A stretch of DNA of 64,000 nucleotides from Aminiphilus circumscriptus DSM 16581 (GTDB lineage Bacteria > Synergistota > Synergistia > Synergistales > Aminiphilaceae), in the NCBI RefSeq assembly GCF_000526375.1, contig NZ_JAFY01000007.1, positions 248,001-312,000 on the forward strand, read 5' to 3'. Below the pieces are notes generated by a model. The model searched no databases and was not told the origin of the DNA. It saw only the letters and a list, made by a program, of their open reading frames with translations. The position numbers and the translations under genes are program-made. Shown here piece after piece: positions 40,356 through 51,192 of this stretch. Positions within the stretch are counted from its first letter, which is position 1. Each line of letters starts with the position of its first letter.

Positions 40356-42419
40356 ATGGAAGAAGTTACTCTTGGAAAAATTCGCAACATCGGTATTGCG
40401 GCCCATATCGATGCGGGAAAGACGACGACTACGGAGCGCATCCTTTTTTACACGGGACGCAAGCACAAGATGGGCGAAGTGCACGAAGGCGCCGCCACAA
40501 TGGACTGGATGGAGCAGGAGCGGGAAAGAGGCATCACCATAACCTCCGCTGCGACGACCTGTCATTGGCACGATTGCCTCATCAATATCATTGATACACC
40601 CGGTCACGTGGATTTTACCGTGGAAGTGGAACGTTCCATGCGGGTTCTCGACGGTGCGGTGGCGGTCTTCTGTGCCGTGGGTGGCGTGGAGCCCCAGTCG
40701 GAAACGGTGTGGCGTCAGGCTGATAAATATCGCGTGCCCAGAGTGGCGTTCGTGAACAAAATGGACCGAGTCGGGGCGGATTTCTTTCAGGTCCTCAAGG
40801 GGATTCGCGAGCGGCTTGGGGCGCGCCCCGTGGCGATCCAGATGCCCATTGGCGTCGAGGATGCCTTTGAGGGGGTCGTGGACCTGGTCGCCATGAAGGC
40901 AATCGTTTATCTGGACGATCTCGGCGCCGAGCCGAAGATCGGGAACATTCCGCCGCACCTTCTCGAAGAGGCGCGAAGGATGCGGGAGGAGATCGTGGAG
41001 GTCCTTGCCGATTTCGACGAGGAGATCGCCACCCTCTTTCTCGAAGGGGAGCCCGTTTCCGAAGCACTTCTTCGAAGGGCTCTTCGGAAGCATACGATCG
41101 CGTTGGACGTCATTCCCGTTCTCTGCGGGTCCGCGTTCAAGAACAAGGGAGTTCAACCGTTGCTCGACGCGGTGGTGGACTATCTCCCGAGTCCGATTGA
41201 TCTCCCGGATATCGTCGGAATCGATCCGAACACGAACGGGGAGACGTCACGTGTGTGTTCGAGCGATGCACCCTTTTCGGCGCTCGCCTTCAAGATTATG
41301 GTCGATCCGTTTGTGGGGCGGCTCGTGTTCTGTCGCATCTACTCGGGTTCTCTGGAGAACGGTGTTTCCATCCTGAACGCTTCCACGAACAAACGAGAGC
41401 GGGTCGGCCGGATTCTTCGCATGCATGCCAACAAGCGGGAGGAAATGGAGAGCGCCCATGCAGGGCTCATCGTGGCTCTTCCGGGACTCAAAACCGCGAG
41501 AACGGGAGATACGCTTTGTGATGAAAAGGCTCCCATTCTCCTGGAATCTCTCGAATTTCCCGAGCCGGTCATCTCTCTCGCAGTGGAGCCCATGAGCAAG
41601 GCCGATCAGGTCAAACTCTCCAAGGGGCTCTCCGCCCTTGCCGAGGAAGACCCCACGTTTCGTGTCAAGGTGGACCAGGAGACGGGACAGACCATCATTT
41701 CCGGTATGGGAGAGCTGCATCTTGAGATCCTGGTGGACCGTTTGAAGCGGGAGTTCGGTGTCGAGGTGCGCGTCGGCAACCCCCAGGTGGCGTATCGGGA
41801 GACCATCCGGACTGCTTCCAGGGCGGAGGGGCGCTTCATCCGTCAGTCCGGAGGCCGGGGACAATACGGGCACGTGTGGCTCGAAGCGGAACCTCTTCCG
41901 GAGAGGAAAGGGTACGAATTCGAGGATCGCATTGTCGGCGGCGTTGTTCCCAGGGAGTACATCCCCGCCGTGGAGAAAGGCCTGGATGAGGCCATCAACA
42001 ATGGTGTCCTCGGTGGATATCCCGTCATCGGAGTGCGCATCTCCCTTGTCGACGGCAGCTACCACGAGGTGGACAGTTCCGAAATGGCTTTCAAGATCGC
42101 CGCGTCCATGGCCTTCAAGGAGCTGATGCGCAAAGGTGATCCCGTTCTCATGGAACCCGTCGTGGAGGTGGAAGTCGTCACGCCCGAGGAATATCTCGGC
42201 GACGTGATCGGTGATCTCTCCGCCCGGCGGGGGCACGTTGACGGCATGGATACCCGTGCCAACGCCCGGATCGTGCGGGCCTTCGTTCCCCTTGCGGAGA
42301 TGTTCGGCTACGCGACGGACGTGCGGAGTAAAACCTCGGGAAGAGCTTCCTACAGTATGAAATTCGCCAGGTACGAGGAGGTTCCCCGGGACGTGGCGGA
42401 GAAGGTTCTCAAGCGATAG
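40356..42419 (+). CDS. fusA: Elongation factor G
   Basis: 687 residues. GTPase that drives translocation and, with RRF, recycling. The P-loop A16-H-I-D-A-G-K-T23, DTPGHVDF and NKMDR motifs are intact, and domains II-V follow in order with the C-terminal [13 protein letters not shown] block. ATG 40356 was preferred over the GTG one codon earlier because of spacing to GGTGGTGAT upstream. It lies between rpsG and tuf as in the classical str operon. Confidence 0.97.
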   Translation: MEEVTLGKIRNIGIAAHIDAGKTTTTERILFYTGRKHKMGEVHEGAATMDWMEQERERGITITSAATTCHWHDCLINIIDTPGHVDFTVEVERSMRVLDGAVAVFCAVGGVEPQSETVWRQADKYRVPRVAFVNKMDRVGADFFQVLKGIRERLGARPVAIQMPIGVEDAFEGVVDLVAMKAIVYLDDLGAEPKIGNIPPHLLEEARRMREEIVEVLADFDEEIATLFLEGEPVSEALLRRALRKHTIALDVIPVLCGSAFKNKGVQPLLDAVVDYLPSPIDLPDIVGIDPNTNGETSRVCSSDAPFSALAFKIMVDPFVGRLVFCRIYSGSLENGVSILNASTNKRERVGRILRMHANKREEMESAHAGLIVALPGLKTARTGDTLCDEKAPILLESLEFPEPVISLAVEPMSKADQVKLSKGLSALAEEDPTFRVKVDQETGQTIISGMGELHLEILVDRLKREFGVEVRVGNPQVAYRETIRTASRAEGRFIRQSGGRGQYGHVWLEAEPLPERKGYEFEDRIVGGVVPREYIPAVEKGLDEAINNGVLGGYPVIGVRISLVDGSYHEVDSSEMAFKIAASMAFKELMRKGDPVLMEPVVEVEVVTPEEYLGDVIGDLSARRGHVDGMDTRANARIVRAFVPLAEMFGYATDVRSKTSGRASYSMKFARYEEVPRDVAEKVLKR

Positions 42420-42456
42420 CGATACGAGATTTTCTGACTTTCGAGGAGGGAGCAGC

Positions 42457-43650
42457 ATGGCAAAGGAGAAATTTGCGCGGTCGAAGCCGCATCTGAACAT
42501 CGGTACCATCGGCCACATCGACCACGGGAAGACGACGCTGACGGCGGCGATCACGAAGACACTGGGAAGGAAGGGATACGCGGACTTCACCCCCTTCGAC
42601 CAGATCGACAAGGCGCCGGAGGAGCGTGAGCGTGGTATCACCATCAACATCGCCCACGTGGAATACCAGTCCGACACGCGGCACTACGCGCACATCGACT
42701 GCCCCGGACACGCGGACTACATCAAGAACATGATCACCGGTGCCGCCCAGATGGACGGTGCCATTCTCGTCGTGTCCGCGGCGGACGGTCCCATGCCCCA
42801 GACGCGGGAGCACGTTCTTCTCGCGCGGCAGGTCAACGTGCCGGCTCTCGTCGTGTTCATGAACAAGGTGGACATGGTGGACGACCCGGAACTGCTCGAT
42901 CTCGTCGAGATGGAAGTTCGGGACCTGCTGAACAAGTACGATTTCCCCGGAGACGACGTGCCCATCATTCGGGGTTCCGCGCTGAAGGCCCTCGAGTCCG
43001 ACAGCGACAACGAGTGGACCGAGAAGATCTGGGATCTCATTCGTGCCTGTGACGACCACATTCCCCAGCCCGTGCGCGAAGTGGACAAGCCGTTCCTGAT
43101 GCCCATCGAGGACGTGTTCACCATCACCGGGCGTGGCACCGTCGTCACCGGAAGGATGGAGCGCGGCATCATCACCCCCGGTTCCGAAGTCGAGATCGTC
43201 GGCATGCAGGAAGACAAGATCAAGAGCGTGGCCACCTCCCTTGAAATGTTCCGGAAGATTCTGGACGATGCCCAGGCCGGAGACAACGTGGGAATTCTTC
43301 TCCGGGGCGTGGACAAGGAGCAGGTGGAGCGGGGCATGGTCGTTGCGAAGCCCGGAAGCGTGAAGCCGCACAAGCACTTCAAGGCCGAGGTGTACGTACT
43401 GAAGAAAGAGGAAGGCGGCCGTCACACGCCCTTCTTCGGCGGCTACAAACCCCAGTTCTACTTCCGGACCACCGACGTGACGGGAGAGATCAAACTGCCC
43501 GAGGGCGTGGAAATGGTCATGCCCGGGGACAACTCGCAGTTCGAAGTGAAGCTGATCGTGCCCATCGCCATGGAGGAAGGACTGCGATTCGCCGTGCGCG
43601 AAGGCGGTCGTACCGTCGGCGCCGGTGTGGTCACGCAGATCCTCGACTGA
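42457..43650 (+). CDS. tuf: Elongation factor Tu
   Basis: 397 residues. Delivers aminoacyl-tRNA to the ribosome. Motifs: G19-HIDHGKT (P-loop, with Ile at position 21 where Val is usual), DCPGHADY and NKVDM for GTP binding, and the C-terminal barrels with the RTVGAGVV end. ATG 42457 follows GAGGAGGGAGC. Codons are strongly biased towards GC-ending forms, as expected for a very highly expressed gene. Only one tuf copy is seen here; a second elsewhere cannot be excluded. Confidence 0.98.
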   Translation: MAKEKFARSKPHLNIGTIGHIDHGKTTLTAAITKTLGRKGYADFTPFDQIDKAPEERERGITINIAHVEYQSDTRHYAHIDCPGHADYIKNMITGAAQMDGAILVVSAADGPMPQTREHVLLARQVNVPALVVFMNKVDMVDDPELLDLVEMEVRDLLNKYDFPGDDVPIIRGSALKALESDSDNEWTEKIWDLIRACDDHIPQPVREVDKPFLMPIEDVFTITGRGTVVTGRMERGIITPGSEVEIVGMQEDKIKSVATSLEMFRKILDDAQAGDNVGILLRGVDKEQVERGMVVAKPGSVKPHKHFKAEVYVLKKEEGGRHTPFFGGYKPQFYFRTTDVTGEIKLPEGVEMVMPGDNSQFEVKLIVPIAMEEGLRFAVREGGRTVGAGVVTQILD

Positions 43651-43669
43651 CCCTTCGGGGGTGAATGCT

Positions 43670-43975
43670 GTGACGAAACGGATTCGGATCAAATTGAAGG
43701 CGTTCGATCATCGTGTGCTCGACACCTCGGCCGTTCAGATCGCCGAGACGGCGGTCCGGAGCGGGGCGAAAGTGGCGGGTCCCATTCCTCTCCCCACGGA
43801 GTTCGAGAAGTTTACGGTGCTCAAGTCCCCTCACAAGGACAAGGACGCGCGCGAACAGTTCGAGATTCGCACACACAAGCGGCTCATCGATATTCTGGAG
43901 CCCACCCAGAAGACCATGGATGCGCTGATGCAGCTGAATCTCCCCTCTGGAGTGGATATCCAGATCAAGCTGTAG
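43670..43975 (+). CDS. rpsJ: 30S ribosomal protein S10
   Basis: 101 residues. Head protein of the 30S subunit and, as NusE, part of antitermination complexes. The '[12 protein letters not shown]' start and 'GPIPLPTE' loop are diagnostic. The GTG at 43670 has GGGGGTGA 6 nt upstream; a GTG three codons earlier lacks this spacing. Here it joins tuf directly (19 nt), so the str and S10 operons are fused without an obvious promoter between them. Confidence 0.97.
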   Translation: MTKRIRIKLKAFDHRVLDTSAVQIAETAVRSGAKVAGPIPLPTEFEKFTVLKSPHKDKDAREQFEIRTHKRLIDILEPTQKTMDALMQLNLPSGVDIQIKL

Positions 43976-44011
43976 CGGGGAGCTCTGAGCTGAAAGGAGT
44001 GGAAGGGACAC

Positions 44012-44641
44012 ATGAGTATGGGAATTCTTGGCCGCAAGCTCGGCATGACGCAGGTGTTCGATGAGGCCGGCAAGGCCGTCGCCGTTACGGTGATCGAAGC
44101 GGGGCCGTGTCCCGTCGTTGCGGTGTGTACGCCTGAGCGGCAGGGATATGCTGCGGTCCAGCTTGGTTTCGGCGAGCGGAAGAAACACAAGGTGACCAAA
44201 CCGCAGAAGGGATATTTCGACAAAGCCGGCGTGGAGCCCGTCCGATGGCTGCGCGAATTCCGCGTCGCGGACAGTGCCGCTTATTCCGTGGGGCAGACCG
44301 TGACGGTGGAGTTGTTTCAGGCGGGGGAGAAGGTCAAGGTCACGGGCAGAAGCAAGGGAAAGGGTTTCGCCGGCACGGTGAAGCGGTTTAACTTCAACCG
44401 GTGCCCCCAAGGGCACGGTGCGTCCAAGGTACATCGCAAACCCGGTTCGTCCGGTGCGAACAGCTACCCGGGCCACATCTTCAAAGGAAAAACCATGCCG
44501 GGGCACATGGGCGACGAGAGGGTCACCGTAAACAATCTCGCTGTCTTCGCCGTGGATCCCGAAAACAACCTGCTGCTCATCAAAGGTGCCGTTCCCGGTG
44601 CGCGCAACGGGCTTGTTCTGGTGCGCAAACTGGGTTCTTAA
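44012..44641 (+). CDS. rplC: 50S ribosomal protein L3
   Basis: 209 residues. Early-assembly protein near the peptidyl-transferase centre. The [13 protein letters not shown] start, the extended loop with RCPQGHGA-like sequence and the [20 protein letters not shown] block (about 145-170), with its methylatable Gln position, fit L3. ATG 44012 was chosen over the ATG two codons later. Next gene after 15 nt. Confidence 0.97.
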   Translation: MSMGILGRKLGMTQVFDEAGKAVAVTVIEAGPCPVVAVCTPERQGYAAVQLGFGERKKHKVTKPQKGYFDKAGVEPVRWLREFRVADSAAYSVGQTVTVELFQAGEKVKVTGRSKGKGFAGTVKRFNFNRCPQGHGASKVHRKPGSSGANSYPGHIFKGKTMPGHMGDERVTVNNLAVFAVDPENNLLLIKGAVPGARNGLVLVRKLGS

Positions 44642-44656
44642 GGAGGCAGGGAAGTC

Positions 44657-45283
44657 ATGCCTAACGTGAAGCTCGTGAATTTCAAAGGAGATGTTCTTGG
44701 GGAGGAGCAGGTTGCGGACGTCGTCTTTGCCGCTCCGGTCCATGTTCCCGCCATGCATCAGGTTGTGGTGGCCCATCTGGCGAACAGCCGCGTGGGTACC
44801 GCGAACACCAAGGATCGCAGCGACGTCCGTGGTGGCGGAAAGAAACCCTATCGGCAGAAGCACACGGGACGGGCGCGCCAGGGAAGTCTCACCTCTCCGC
44901 TGCATGTGGGAGGCGGCGTCGCTCATGGCCCACATCCCCGGGATTATTCCCAGAAAGTGAACAAGAAAGTCCGGCGCCTTGCCCTGCGCAGTGCACTGAC
45001 CCTCAAGGTGAAGGATTCGCGGATGCTTTTGCTGGAGAATCCGGTGCTTGAGGCTCCGAGAACGAAATCCGTGGTGGAATTTCTGCGGCAGGTCGGTGCG
45101 GAGAGAAAACCTCTCTTCGTGATTCACGAGACCAACGTAAACCTGTACAAGTCCGCGGGAGCCGTGCCCGGAGCGAAGGTCATGCATGTGGACAGTATCA
45201 ACGTGTATGACATTCTCCATCACCAGCATCTGATCGTCACACCCGAGGCGGTCCGCAAGATCGAGGAGGTGTTCGGACGATGA
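44657..45283 (+). CDS. rplD: 50S ribosomal protein L4
   Basis: 208 residues. Binds 23S rRNA and lines the exit tunnel; in enterobacteria it also represses the S10 operon. The tunnel loop with RGGGKKPYRQKHTGRARQGS is clear around residues 55-77, and the end of the domain with NVYDILHHQHLIVT is typical. The start ATG 44657 follows AAGGAGGCAGGG. Overlaps rplW by 4 nt. Confidence 0.97.
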   Translation: MPNVKLVNFKGDVLGEEQVADVVFAAPVHVPAMHQVVVAHLANSRVGTANTKDRSDVRGGGKKPYRQKHTGRARQGSLTSPLHVGGGVAHGPHPRDYSQKVNKKVRRLALRSALTLKVKDSRMLLLENPVLEAPRTKSVVEFLRQVGAERKPLFVIHETNVNLYKSAGAVPGAKVMHVDSINVYDILHHQHLIVTPEAVRKIEEVFGR

Positions 45284-45576
45284 GACAGCTTGCCTACGAT
45301 GTGATCGTGAGACCCATCGTCACGGAAAAGAGCAGTCGTCTCATGGAGCAGGGCAAGTACACCTTCGAAGTGCTGCCTGTCGCCAACAAGATCGAGATTC
45401 GCAAGGCCGTGGAGACCATTTTCAAAGTCAAGGTTCTCAAAGTGAGCACCATCAAGGTGCGTTCCAAGCCGAAGCGGATGGGTGTTCATGTAGGACGCTC
45501 GCGCTCGTGGAAGAAGGCCATCGTGTCCCTCGCCCCGGGCGAACGGATCGAATTCTTCGAAGGCGCCACGGTCTAA
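45280..45576 (+). CDS. rplW: 50S ribosomal protein L23
   Basis: 98 residues. Located at the tunnel exit, where it docks trigger factor and SRP. The DVIVRPIVTEKSSRLME opening and the 'YTFEVLPVANKIEIRKAVE' strand-helix region are diagnostic. ATG 45280 overlaps the rplD stop, indicating coupled translation. Followed by rplB after 18 nt. Confidence 0.97.
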   Translation: MRQLAYDVIVRPIVTEKSSRLMEQGKYTFEVLPVANKIEIRKAVETIFKVKVLKVSTIKVRSKPKRMGVHVGRSRSWKKAIVSLAPGERIEFFEGATV

Positions 45577-45594
45577 AGAGGGGGAGAGGGAAGA

Positions 45595-46422
45595 ATGGCC
45601 ATCAAGAAATTCAAGCCCACCAGCCCGGGACGCAGGTTCATGACCGTCTCGACCTATGAGGAGATCACCAAGACCACGCCGGAAAAGCGTCTTGTGGAGA
45701 GCCTCAAGAAAAGCGGCGGACGGAACAACCTCGGACGGATCACCATGCGTCACCGGGGAGGCGGCAACAAGAGAAAGTATCGCATCGTGGACTTCAAGCG
45801 GAACAACGTCGGTATTCCCGGAAAAGTGGCCGCGGTCGAGTACGATCCGAACCGGTCCGCTCGCATCGCCCTCATTTTTTTCGCAGACGGAGACAAACGG
45901 TATATTCTCGCTCCGTCGGGAATTTCCGTGGGCGACATGGTCATGTCCGGACCCGATGCGGATATCAAGCCCGGCAACGCCATGAAGCTCAAGGACATGC
46001 CGGTGGGAACCTTCATCCACAACGTGGAGCTTCAGCCCGGTCGGGGCGGCGTACTCGTCCGTTCTGCCGGAACTTCCGCCCAGCTCATGGCCAAGGAAGG
46101 CAAATATGCCTACGTTCGTATGCCCAGTGGAGAACTCCGGCTCATTCTTCAGGAATGCATGGCCACCATCGGTCAGGTAGGCAACGAAGAGCACGAGAAT
46201 CTCTCCGACGGAAAGGCCGGAAAAACCCGCTGGCTCGGGAAACGTCCTTACGTGCGCGGCATGGTCATGAACCCTGTGGATCATCCTCTGGGTGGCGGAG
46301 AAGGAAAGACCAAGGGGAACAAGCACCCTGTCTCTCCCTGGGGTACGCCGGCCAAGGGATACCGCACGCGCAAGCGCAAGCCGTCGGACAAACATATCGT
46401 GCGTCGCCGGCATCAGAAATAG
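45595..46422 (+). CDS. rplB: 50S ribosomal protein L2
   Basis: 275 residues. Needed for subunit joining and peptidyl transfer. Conserved blocks are present: GR.N.GRIT.RHRGGG near residue 42, [14 protein letters not shown] near 82, and the C-terminal [18 protein letters not shown] (about 220-238) with the key His. ATG 45595 follows GGGGGAGAGGG. Next gene, rpsS, after 24 nt. Confidence 0.98.
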   Translation: MAIKKFKPTSPGRRFMTVSTYEEITKTTPEKRLVESLKKSGGRNNLGRITMRHRGGGNKRKYRIVDFKRNNVGIPGKVAAVEYDPNRSARIALIFFADGDKRYILAPSGISVGDMVMSGPDADIKPGNAMKLKDMPVGTFIHNVELQPGRGGVLVRSAGTSAQLMAKEGKYAYVRMPSGELRLILQECMATIGQVGNEEHENLSDGKAGKTRWLGKRPYVRGMVMNPVDHPLGGGEGKTKGNKHPVSPWGTPAKGYRTRKRKPSDKHIVRRRHQK

Positions 46423-46446
46423 GAACGAGGAGGTGCGGGAAGACAG

Positions 46447-46728
46447 ATGGCACGATCATTGAAGAAAGGCCCCTTTGTTGATCTCAAGCTCTCCAAGAGA
46501 ATCGACGAGATGAACAAATCCGGAAAGAAGCGGGTTCTGAAGACTTGGTCGCGGCGTTCCACCATTCTTCCAAACATGGTGGGACACACCATTGCGGTGC
46601 ACAACGGAAAGACCCACATTCCCGTGTACGTCAGCGAGAACATGGTCGGACACAAGCTCGGCGAATTCGCCCCCACGAGGCGCTTCGGCGGTCACGCCGG
46701 ACAAGAGCGCTCCAGCAAGGTGAAGTAA
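46447..46728 (+). CDS. rpsS: 30S ribosomal protein S19
   Basis: 93 residues. 30S head protein next to S13. [10 protein letters not shown], the [21 protein letters not shown] segment (split around residues 34-54) and [17 protein letters not shown] are classical. ATG 46447 follows a GAGGAGG site. rplV comes 16 nt later. Confidence 0.98.
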   Translation: MARSLKKGPFVDLKLSKRIDEMNKSGKKRVLKTWSRRSTILPNMVGHTIAVHNGKTHIPVYVSENMVGHKLGEFAPTRRFGGHAGQERSSKVK

Positions 46729-46744
46729 AGAGGAGGGAACGGGA

Positions 46745-47077
46745 ATGGAAGCACGAGCCGAAGCCCGGCAGGTGCGAATCTCCCCCTTGAAGGTGCGGCA
46801 GGTGATGCAGCTCGTTCACGGTAAATCCGTCGATAAGGCGTTGTTAGCGCTTCGGTTCACCCCGAAGAAGGCCGCTCGGATCGTCGAGAAGGTGCTGAAG
46901 AGCGCCGTGGCCAACGCGGATCACAATTTCGGCATGGATGTGGACAAGTTGTTCGTCGTCAAGGCCGTGGCGGATCAGGGGCCTGTCATGCGGCGTTTTC
47001 GTCCGGTTTCAATGGGGCGTGCGCATCCCTATCGCCATCGAACGAGTCACATCACCGTGGTCGTAGCGGAACGGTAA
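46745..47077 (+). CDS. rplV: 50S ribosomal protein L22
   Basis: 110 residues. Spans the 50S from surface to tunnel; the beta-hairpin contributes to the constriction and to macrolide binding. '[17 protein letters not shown]' and the C-terminal '[21 protein letters not shown]' match. ATG 46745 follows AGAGGAGGG. Close to rpsC (14 nt). Confidence 0.97.
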   Translation: MEARAEARQVRISPLKVRQVMQLVHGKSVDKALLALRFTPKKAARIVEKVLKSAVANADHNFGMDVDKLFVVKAVADQGPVMRRFRPVSMGRAHPYRHRTSHITVVVAER

Positions 47078-47091
47078 GGAGGGGACGCACG

Positions 47092-47766
47092 TTGGGTCAG
47101 AAAATACATCCGGTAGGATACCGAATCGGTGTCATCCGCGACTGGGAGTCGCGCTGGTATGCGGACGGGAAGGCCTATGCGAAGAACCTGCACGAGGATC
47201 TCAAGCTCCGCGAGTGGATCAAGGATCGCTGGAAACATGCGGGTGTCTCCCGCGTGGAGATCGAGCGCATCGGCAACGTCATGCGCTTTACGGTTTGGAC
47301 CGCCCGGCCTGGTGTCGTCATCGGCAAAGGTGGTCAGGAGATTCAGAACGTTCGTGAGGATCTGCAGAAACTGACTGGTGCGCGGGTCATGATCAACGTT
47401 CAGGAGATCAAGCATCCCGACACGGATGCCCAGGTCGTCGCGGAAGGCGTCGCCTCCGCCCTCGAGCGTCGCATCAGTTTCCGTCGGGCTATGAAACAGG
47501 CTATTTTTCGAGCCATGAAATCCGGGGCCAAGGGAATCAAGATTCAGTGCTCCGGACGTCTCGGCGGCGCGGAAATCGCCAGAACCGAGTGGTATCTGGA
47601 GGGGCAGCTTCCTCTCTCCACGTTGCGTGCGGATATTGATTACGGTTTGGCTGTGGCACGCACTATCTACGGCGTCATCGGCGTCAAAGTGTGGATCTAC
47701 AAGGCCGATGCCGCTCGAAAGACCCGTCGTGTGGCCGCACAGACTCAGGCCGACGAAAGGGGGTAA
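47092..47766 (+). CDS. rpsC: 30S ribosomal protein S3
   Basis: 224 residues. Part of the mRNA entry channel. The start is TTG at 47092, giving the expected [13 protein letters not shown] terminus with AAGGAGGGG upstream. The KH domain with [10 protein letters not shown] (about 75-85) and the C-terminal S3 domain with [20 protein letters not shown]-like sequence are present. TTG starts are used by several highly expressed genes here. Confidence 0.97.
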   Translation: MGQKIHPVGYRIGVIRDWESRWYADGKAYAKNLHEDLKLREWIKDRWKHAGVSRVEIERIGNVMRFTVWTARPGVVIGKGGQEIQNVREDLQKLTGARVMINVQEIKHPDTDAQVVAEGVASALERRISFRRAMKQAIFRAMKSGAKGIKIQCSGRLGGAEIARTEWYLEGQLPLSTLRADIDYGLAVARTIYGVIGVKVWIYKADAARKTRRVAAQTQADERG

Positions 47767-47772
47767 GCGGAA

Positions 47773-48195
47773 ATGCTGAGCCCGAAACGTGTAAAGTATC
47801 GCAAGCCCTTCCGAAGCCCCCTTCGGGGAGTGACCAAGGGAGGCGAGTACGTCGCCTTCGGTGATTTTGGACTGCAGGCTCTCGAAGGTGCATGGATCAC
47901 CGCCAGACAAATCGAGGCAGCCCGTGTGGCCATCTCCCGGAAAATGCGCAAGGGCGGCAAAATCTGGATTCGCATCTTCCCGGACGTGGCACTTACGAGG
48001 AAACCTCTGGAAACGCGAATGGGAAAAGGGAAGGGAAGCCCGGAATATTGGGTCGCTCCCGTGAAGCGAGGGCGCATCATGTTCGAGATTGCCGGTGTTC
48101 CCCGGGATGTCGCCGAGGCGGCGTTCCATACGGCGGCACACAAGTTTCCCATCAAGGTGCGCCTGGTCGCCCGCGAGGGATTGGGTGGTGAGTAA
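47773..48195 (+). CDS. rplP: 50S ribosomal protein L16
   Basis: 140 residues. Helps position A-site t[13 protein letters not shown], the '[23 protein letters not shown]' region, and '[20 protein letters not shown]' (each shorter piece recognisable within residues 30-100) are diagnostic. Arg81 region present for possible hydroxylation. ATG 47773 is 6 nt after rpsC. rpmC follows after 3 nt. Confidence 0.97.
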   Translation: MLSPKRVKYRKPFRSPLRGVTKGGEYVAFGDFGLQALEGAWITARQIEAARVAISRKMRKGGKIWIRIFPDVALTRKPLETRMGKGKGSPEYWVAPVKRGRIMFEIAGVPRDVAEAAFHTAAHKFPIKVRLVAREGLGGE

Positions 48196-48198
48196 GCG

Positions 48199-48414
48199 AT
48201 GAAGGCAAAGGACTTGCGGGATCTGACGCTGGACGAGCTCCGGGACAAGCATCGCCAATACAAGGAAGAGCTCTTCAATCTTCGCTTTCAGCATGCGATC
48301 GGTCAGTTGGGCAACACCGGAAGAATCGGTGACGTGAAAAGATCCATCGCCAAGGTTCTTACCGTCATGCGGGAAAAAGAGCTGGGGCTTACGAGCTCCG
48401 TCGTGAGGAGGTAG
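48199..48414 (+). CDS. rpmC: 50S ribosomal protein L29
   Basis: 71 residues. Two-helix protein at the tunnel exit. MKAKDLRDLTLDELR at the start and FNLRFQHAIGQL in the middle match L29. ATG 48199 lies 3 nt after the rplP stop; the ribosome site lies inside the end of rplP (GGTGGTGAG). rpsQ follows after 6 nt. Confidence 0.96.
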   Translation: MKAKDLRDLTLDELRDKHRQYKEELFNLRFQHAIGQLGNTGRIGDVKRSIAKVLTVMREKELGLTSSVVRR

Positions 48415-48420
48415 CGGACG

Positions 48421-48717
48421 ATGGAGGAAAACGTTTCCCGCGGCAAGACGCGGGTGGGCATCGTCGTGAGCGACAAGATGCAGAAGACGGTAGTGGTGCG
48501 CGTCGATCGTATGGCGCAGCATCCTCTCTACGACAAGCCCGTCATTCGGGCCAAGAAGTACATGGCACATGACGAGGAGAACGTCTGTGGCAAAGGTGAC
48601 AAGGTTCTCATCAGGGAATGCCGTCCTTTGAGCCGTCACAAGCGCTGGACCGTCGCAGAGGTTATCGAGAAGGCTCCGGTGCTTCTCGATGAGCAGCCCG
48701 TGCGGGGGGAGGCCTAG
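48421..48717 (+). CDS. rpsQ: 30S ribosomal protein S17
   Basis: 98 residues, slightly longer than usual because of about 12 extra C-terminal residues. Binds the 5' domain of 16S rRNA. GIVVSDKMQKTVVVRVDR and DKVLIRECRPLSRHKRW blocks are typical. ATG 48421 follows GAGGAGGTAGCGG at the end of rpmC. rplN follows after 3 nt. Confidence 0.97.
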   Translation: MEENVSRGKTRVGIVVSDKMQKTVVVRVDRMAQHPLYDKPVIRAKKYMAHDEENVCGKGDKVLIRECRPLSRHKRWTVAEVIEKAPVLLDEQPVRGEA

Positions 48718-48720
48718 TCC

Positions 48721-49089
48721 ATGATCCAGCTCCGGACCATGCTCAACGTGGCGGACAACACGGGAGCCAAGAAGATCATGTGCATCCAGGTCCTCGGTGG
48801 CAGCAAACGGCGCTTCGGCTCCATCGGAGACATCATCGTGGCCTCCGTGAAGGAAGCTATTCCCAACAGCAATACCGAAAAGGGGAAAGTCGTCAAAGCC
48901 GTGGTGGTGAGGACGAAGAAGGAAGTGCGGAGACGGGACGGAAGCTACGTCCGTTTCGATGACAATGCGGCCGTCATCATCGACAACAACGGTGACCCGA
49001 AGGGAACCCGCATTTTCGGTCCTGTCGCCCGGGAGCTTCGGGAGAAGCGGTATATGCGGATCGTTTCCCTCGCTCCCGAGGTCGTGTAG
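48721..49089 (+). CDS. rplN: 50S ribosomal protein L14
   Basis: 122 residues, the standard bacterial length. Lies at the subunit interface and is the binding place of silencing factor Rsf[19 protein letters not shown], the [18 protein letters not shown] segment and FGPVARELR are clear. ATG 48721 is 3 nt after rpsQ. rplX follows after 13 nt. Confidence 0.98.
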   Translation: MIQLRTMLNVADNTGAKKIMCIQVLGGSKRRFGSIGDIIVASVKEAIPNSNTEKGKVVKAVVVRTKKEVRRRDGSYVRFDDNAAVIIDNNGDPKGTRIFGPVARELREKRYMRIVSLAPEVV

Positions 49090-49102
49090 GGAGGCGGATG
49101 GA

Positions 49103-49429
49103 ATGAGCAAAATGCGGATCAGAAAGGGAGATCGCGTTCGCGTGATCTCCGGGAAATACAAGGGAGTCGAGGGGAAGGTGCTTCGGCGCTTCCCCGACCG
49201 TGACGCACTGCTCGTCGAGGGTGTGAACATCGTGACCAAACATGTCCGTCCTACTCAGAAGAGTCCCAAGGGCGGTATCGTCAAGCAGGAAGCTCCTATT
49301 TATGCCTGCAAGGTCATGCTGGTCTGTCCCGCCTGCGGTAAGAACACGCGCGTCGGTCGGGCGTTTCTGGAAAGCGGCAAGAAGGTCCGGGTCTGCAAAC
49401 AGTGTAACGAGATCATGGACAAGGTGTAA
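49103..49429 (+). CDS. rplX: 50S ribosomal protein L24 with zinc ribbon
   Basis: 108 residues. Initiator of 50S assembly. A KOW motif ([17 protein letters not shown]) is near the N terminus. C75-PA-C78 and C98-KQ-C101 form a likely zinc-binding ribbon that many bacterial L24 proteins have lost. ATG 49103 is placed by GGGAGG at 49089-49094. The in-frame extension back into rplN is a shadow. Confidence 0.96.
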   Translation: MSKMRIRKGDRVRVISGKYKGVEGKVLRRFPDRDALLVEGVNIVTKHVRPTQKSPKGGIVKQEAPIYACKVMLVCPACGKNTRVGRAFLESGKKVRVCKQCNEIMDKV

Positions 49430-49447
49430 GCGGGGAGGAACGACGCC

Positions 49448-49990
49448 ATGATTCCGAGACTGCAAGAAAAGTACTCCACAGAGATCGTTCCTCGCTTGCG
49501 GCAGAAGTTCAACTACAAGAACGTCATGGAAGTCCCGCGCCTCGAAAAGGTCGTCGTGAACATCGGTGTCAACGAGGCGAAACAGGACATGAAGTTCATG
49601 AACGTCGCCATGGAGGAACTCACCACGATTACCGGACAGCGTCCCCTTCTCAAGAGGGCGAAGAAGTCCGTGGCGGGATTCAAGGTCCGTGAGGGTATGC
49701 CCGTGGCCTGTTGCGTGACCCTCAGAGGGGCGAAGATGTGGGAATTCCTCGACAGACTGATCACCCTTGCCCTCCCTCGGATCAAGGACTTCCAGGGCGT
49801 TTCCCGCAAGGGCTTCGACGGTCGGGGAAACTACAACCTCGGTCTTCGCGAGCAGCTTATTTTTCCCGAGATCGATTACGACAAGGTCATTCGGATTCGG
49901 GGGATGAACATCACCATCACGACCACGGCTCGGACCGATGAGGAAGGGCAGACGCTCCTCGCCGAAATCGGATTTCCGTTCAGCCGGTAG
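49448..49990 (+). CDS. rplE: 50S ribosomal protein L5
   Basis: 180 residues. Binds 5S rRNA and contacts P-site tRNA. '[20 protein letters not shown]' near residue 25, '[22 protein letters not shown]' around 60-82 and the C-terminal '[20 protein letters not shown]' identify it (each a partial piece of the conserved blocks). ATG 49448 follows GGGGAGGAACG. rpsN comes 15 nt later. Confidence 0.98.
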   Translation: MIPRLQEKYSTEIVPRLRQKFNYKNVMEVPRLEKVVVNIGVNEAKQDMKFMNVAMEELTTITGQRPLLKRAKKSVAGFKVREGMPVACCVTLRGAKMWEFLDRLITLALPRIKDFQGVSRKGFDGRGNYNLGLREQLIFPEIDYDKVIRIRGMNITITTTARTDEEGQTLLAEIGFPFSR

Positions 49991-50005
49991 GGGGAGGGAA
50001 GAGGC

Positions 50006-50191
50006 ATGTCAAGAACAGCGCTCGAACACAAGGCCACGCTGGAACCCAAGTTCAAGGTGCGGGGATACAACCGTTGCCCTCTCTGCGGTCGCCCGAAGGC
50101 CTTCATGCGAAAGTTCAACATGTGCCGCTGCTGCTTCCGAAAGCTCGCTCGGGAAGGAAAGATTCCCGGAGTCGTGAAGTCGAGCTGGTAG
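50006..50191 (+). CDS. rpsZ: 30S ribosomal protein S14, zinc-binding type Z
   Basis: 61 residues, the short zinc form. C24, C27, C40 and C43 make the zinc site, followed by [13 protein letters not shown]. Organisms with a second, zinc-free S14 use it when zinc is scarce; none is seen here. ATG 50006 follows GGGGGAGGG. rpsH begins 30 nt later. Confidence 0.98.
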   Translation: MSRTALEHKATLEPKFKVRGYNRCPLCGRPKAFMRKFNMCRCCFRKLAREGKIPGVVKSSW

Positions 50192-50221
50192 GTGCAGGAC
50201 GCAGCGAAGGAGGCAACAGGA

Positions 50222-50626
50222 ATGTACGTTAATGATCCCATAGCGGATATGCTCACCCGGATCAGGAACGCCAACATGGTGTACCTCGATGTCGTCGATA
50301 TGCCCCTGAGCAGAGTCAAGGCCGCCATCGCCAAGATCCTCAAGGAAGAAGGGTACATTCGGAACTACAAAGTTATCAACGATCCGAAAAAACCCTTCCA
50401 AGTCTTGCGCGTCTTCATGCAGTACGGCCCGAACAGGGAACATGTCGTCCAGGGTATCAAGCGAATCAGCAAGCCCGGTCGCCGGGTCTACGCGGGTTCG
50501 AAGGAACTCCCCAAAGTCATGGGAGGACTCGGTATGGCGGTGGTCTCCACCTCCCAGGGTCTCATGACGGACGCCGAGGCGCGCAAGCGTGGTCTCGGCG
50601 GGGAGATCCTCTGCAACGTGTGGTAG
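50222..50626 (+). CDS. rpsH: 30S ribosomal protein S8
   Basis: 134 residues. Central-domain organiser of 16S rRNA and in E. coli the repressor of the spc operon. [14 protein letters not shown] at the N terminus and the end [11 protein letters not shown] are classical. ATG 50222 has AAGGAGG at 50207-50213. Next start 12 nt after the stop. Confidence 0.98.
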   Translation: MYVNDPIADMLTRIRNANMVYLDVVDMPLSRVKAAIAKILKEEGYIRNYKVINDPKKPFQVLRVFMQYGPNREHVVQGIKRISKPGRRVYAGSKELPKVMGGLGMAVVSTSQGLMTDAEARKRGLGGEILCNVW

Positions 50627-50638
50627 GGGGTGCGGATC

Positions 50639-51178
50639 GTGTCTCGGATCGGGCGCAAACCCATAAAAGTTCCGAAGGGCGTTTCAATCATCCAGAACGA
50701 GGACCGTCTTACCGTAAAGGGTCCCAAGGGAGAGCTCTCCCTCGATATCCATCCCGAGATCACCCTTTCGATTGAGGATGGGGTGCTGACGGTCACTCGT
50801 GCGGACGACGAAAAGAAGACCAGGGCGCTCCACGGCATGACGCGTGCCTTGGTGAGCAATATGGTGGAAGGGGTCAGCCAGGGATTCCAGAAGGTGCTTG
50901 AGATCATCGGCGTCGGCTATCGGGCGCAGATGAAGGGAACCACCCTTGTCCTGAGCCTCGGCTATTCCCATCCCATCGAGTTCGACCCTCCCGCAGGCAT
51001 CGAGATCGCGACGGACGGCCCGACGAAAATCTTCGTCCGGGGTATCGACCGCCAGGTCGTGGGGCAGGTGGCGTCCGTCATCCGTGGATACCGTCCCCCC
51101 GAACCCTACAAGGGGAAGGGCATTCGGTACGCGGGCGAGTACGTCATTCGCAAGGCCGGGAAATCCGGCGGAAAATAG
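50639..51178 (+). CDS. rplF: 50S ribosomal protein L6
   Basis: 179 residues. Located by the factor-binding site. The second GTG (50639) gives the normal SRIGRKPI start and has AGGGGG 8 nt upstream; a GTG at 50630 lacks a ribosome site. The C-terminal GIDRQVVGQVASVIR and YKGKGIRYAGEYV segments are typical. Followed by rplR after 14 nt. Confidence 0.97.
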   Translation: MSRIGRKPIKVPKGVSIIQNEDRLTVKGPKGELSLDIHPEITLSIEDGVLTVTRADDEKKTRALHGMTRALVSNMVEGVSQGFQKVLEIIGVGYRAQMKGTTLVLSLGYSHPIEFDPPAGIEIATDGPTKIFVRGIDRQVVGQVASVIRGYRPPEPYKGKGIRYAGEYVIRKAGKSGGK

Positions 51179-51192
51179 GGAGGTGATCTGCC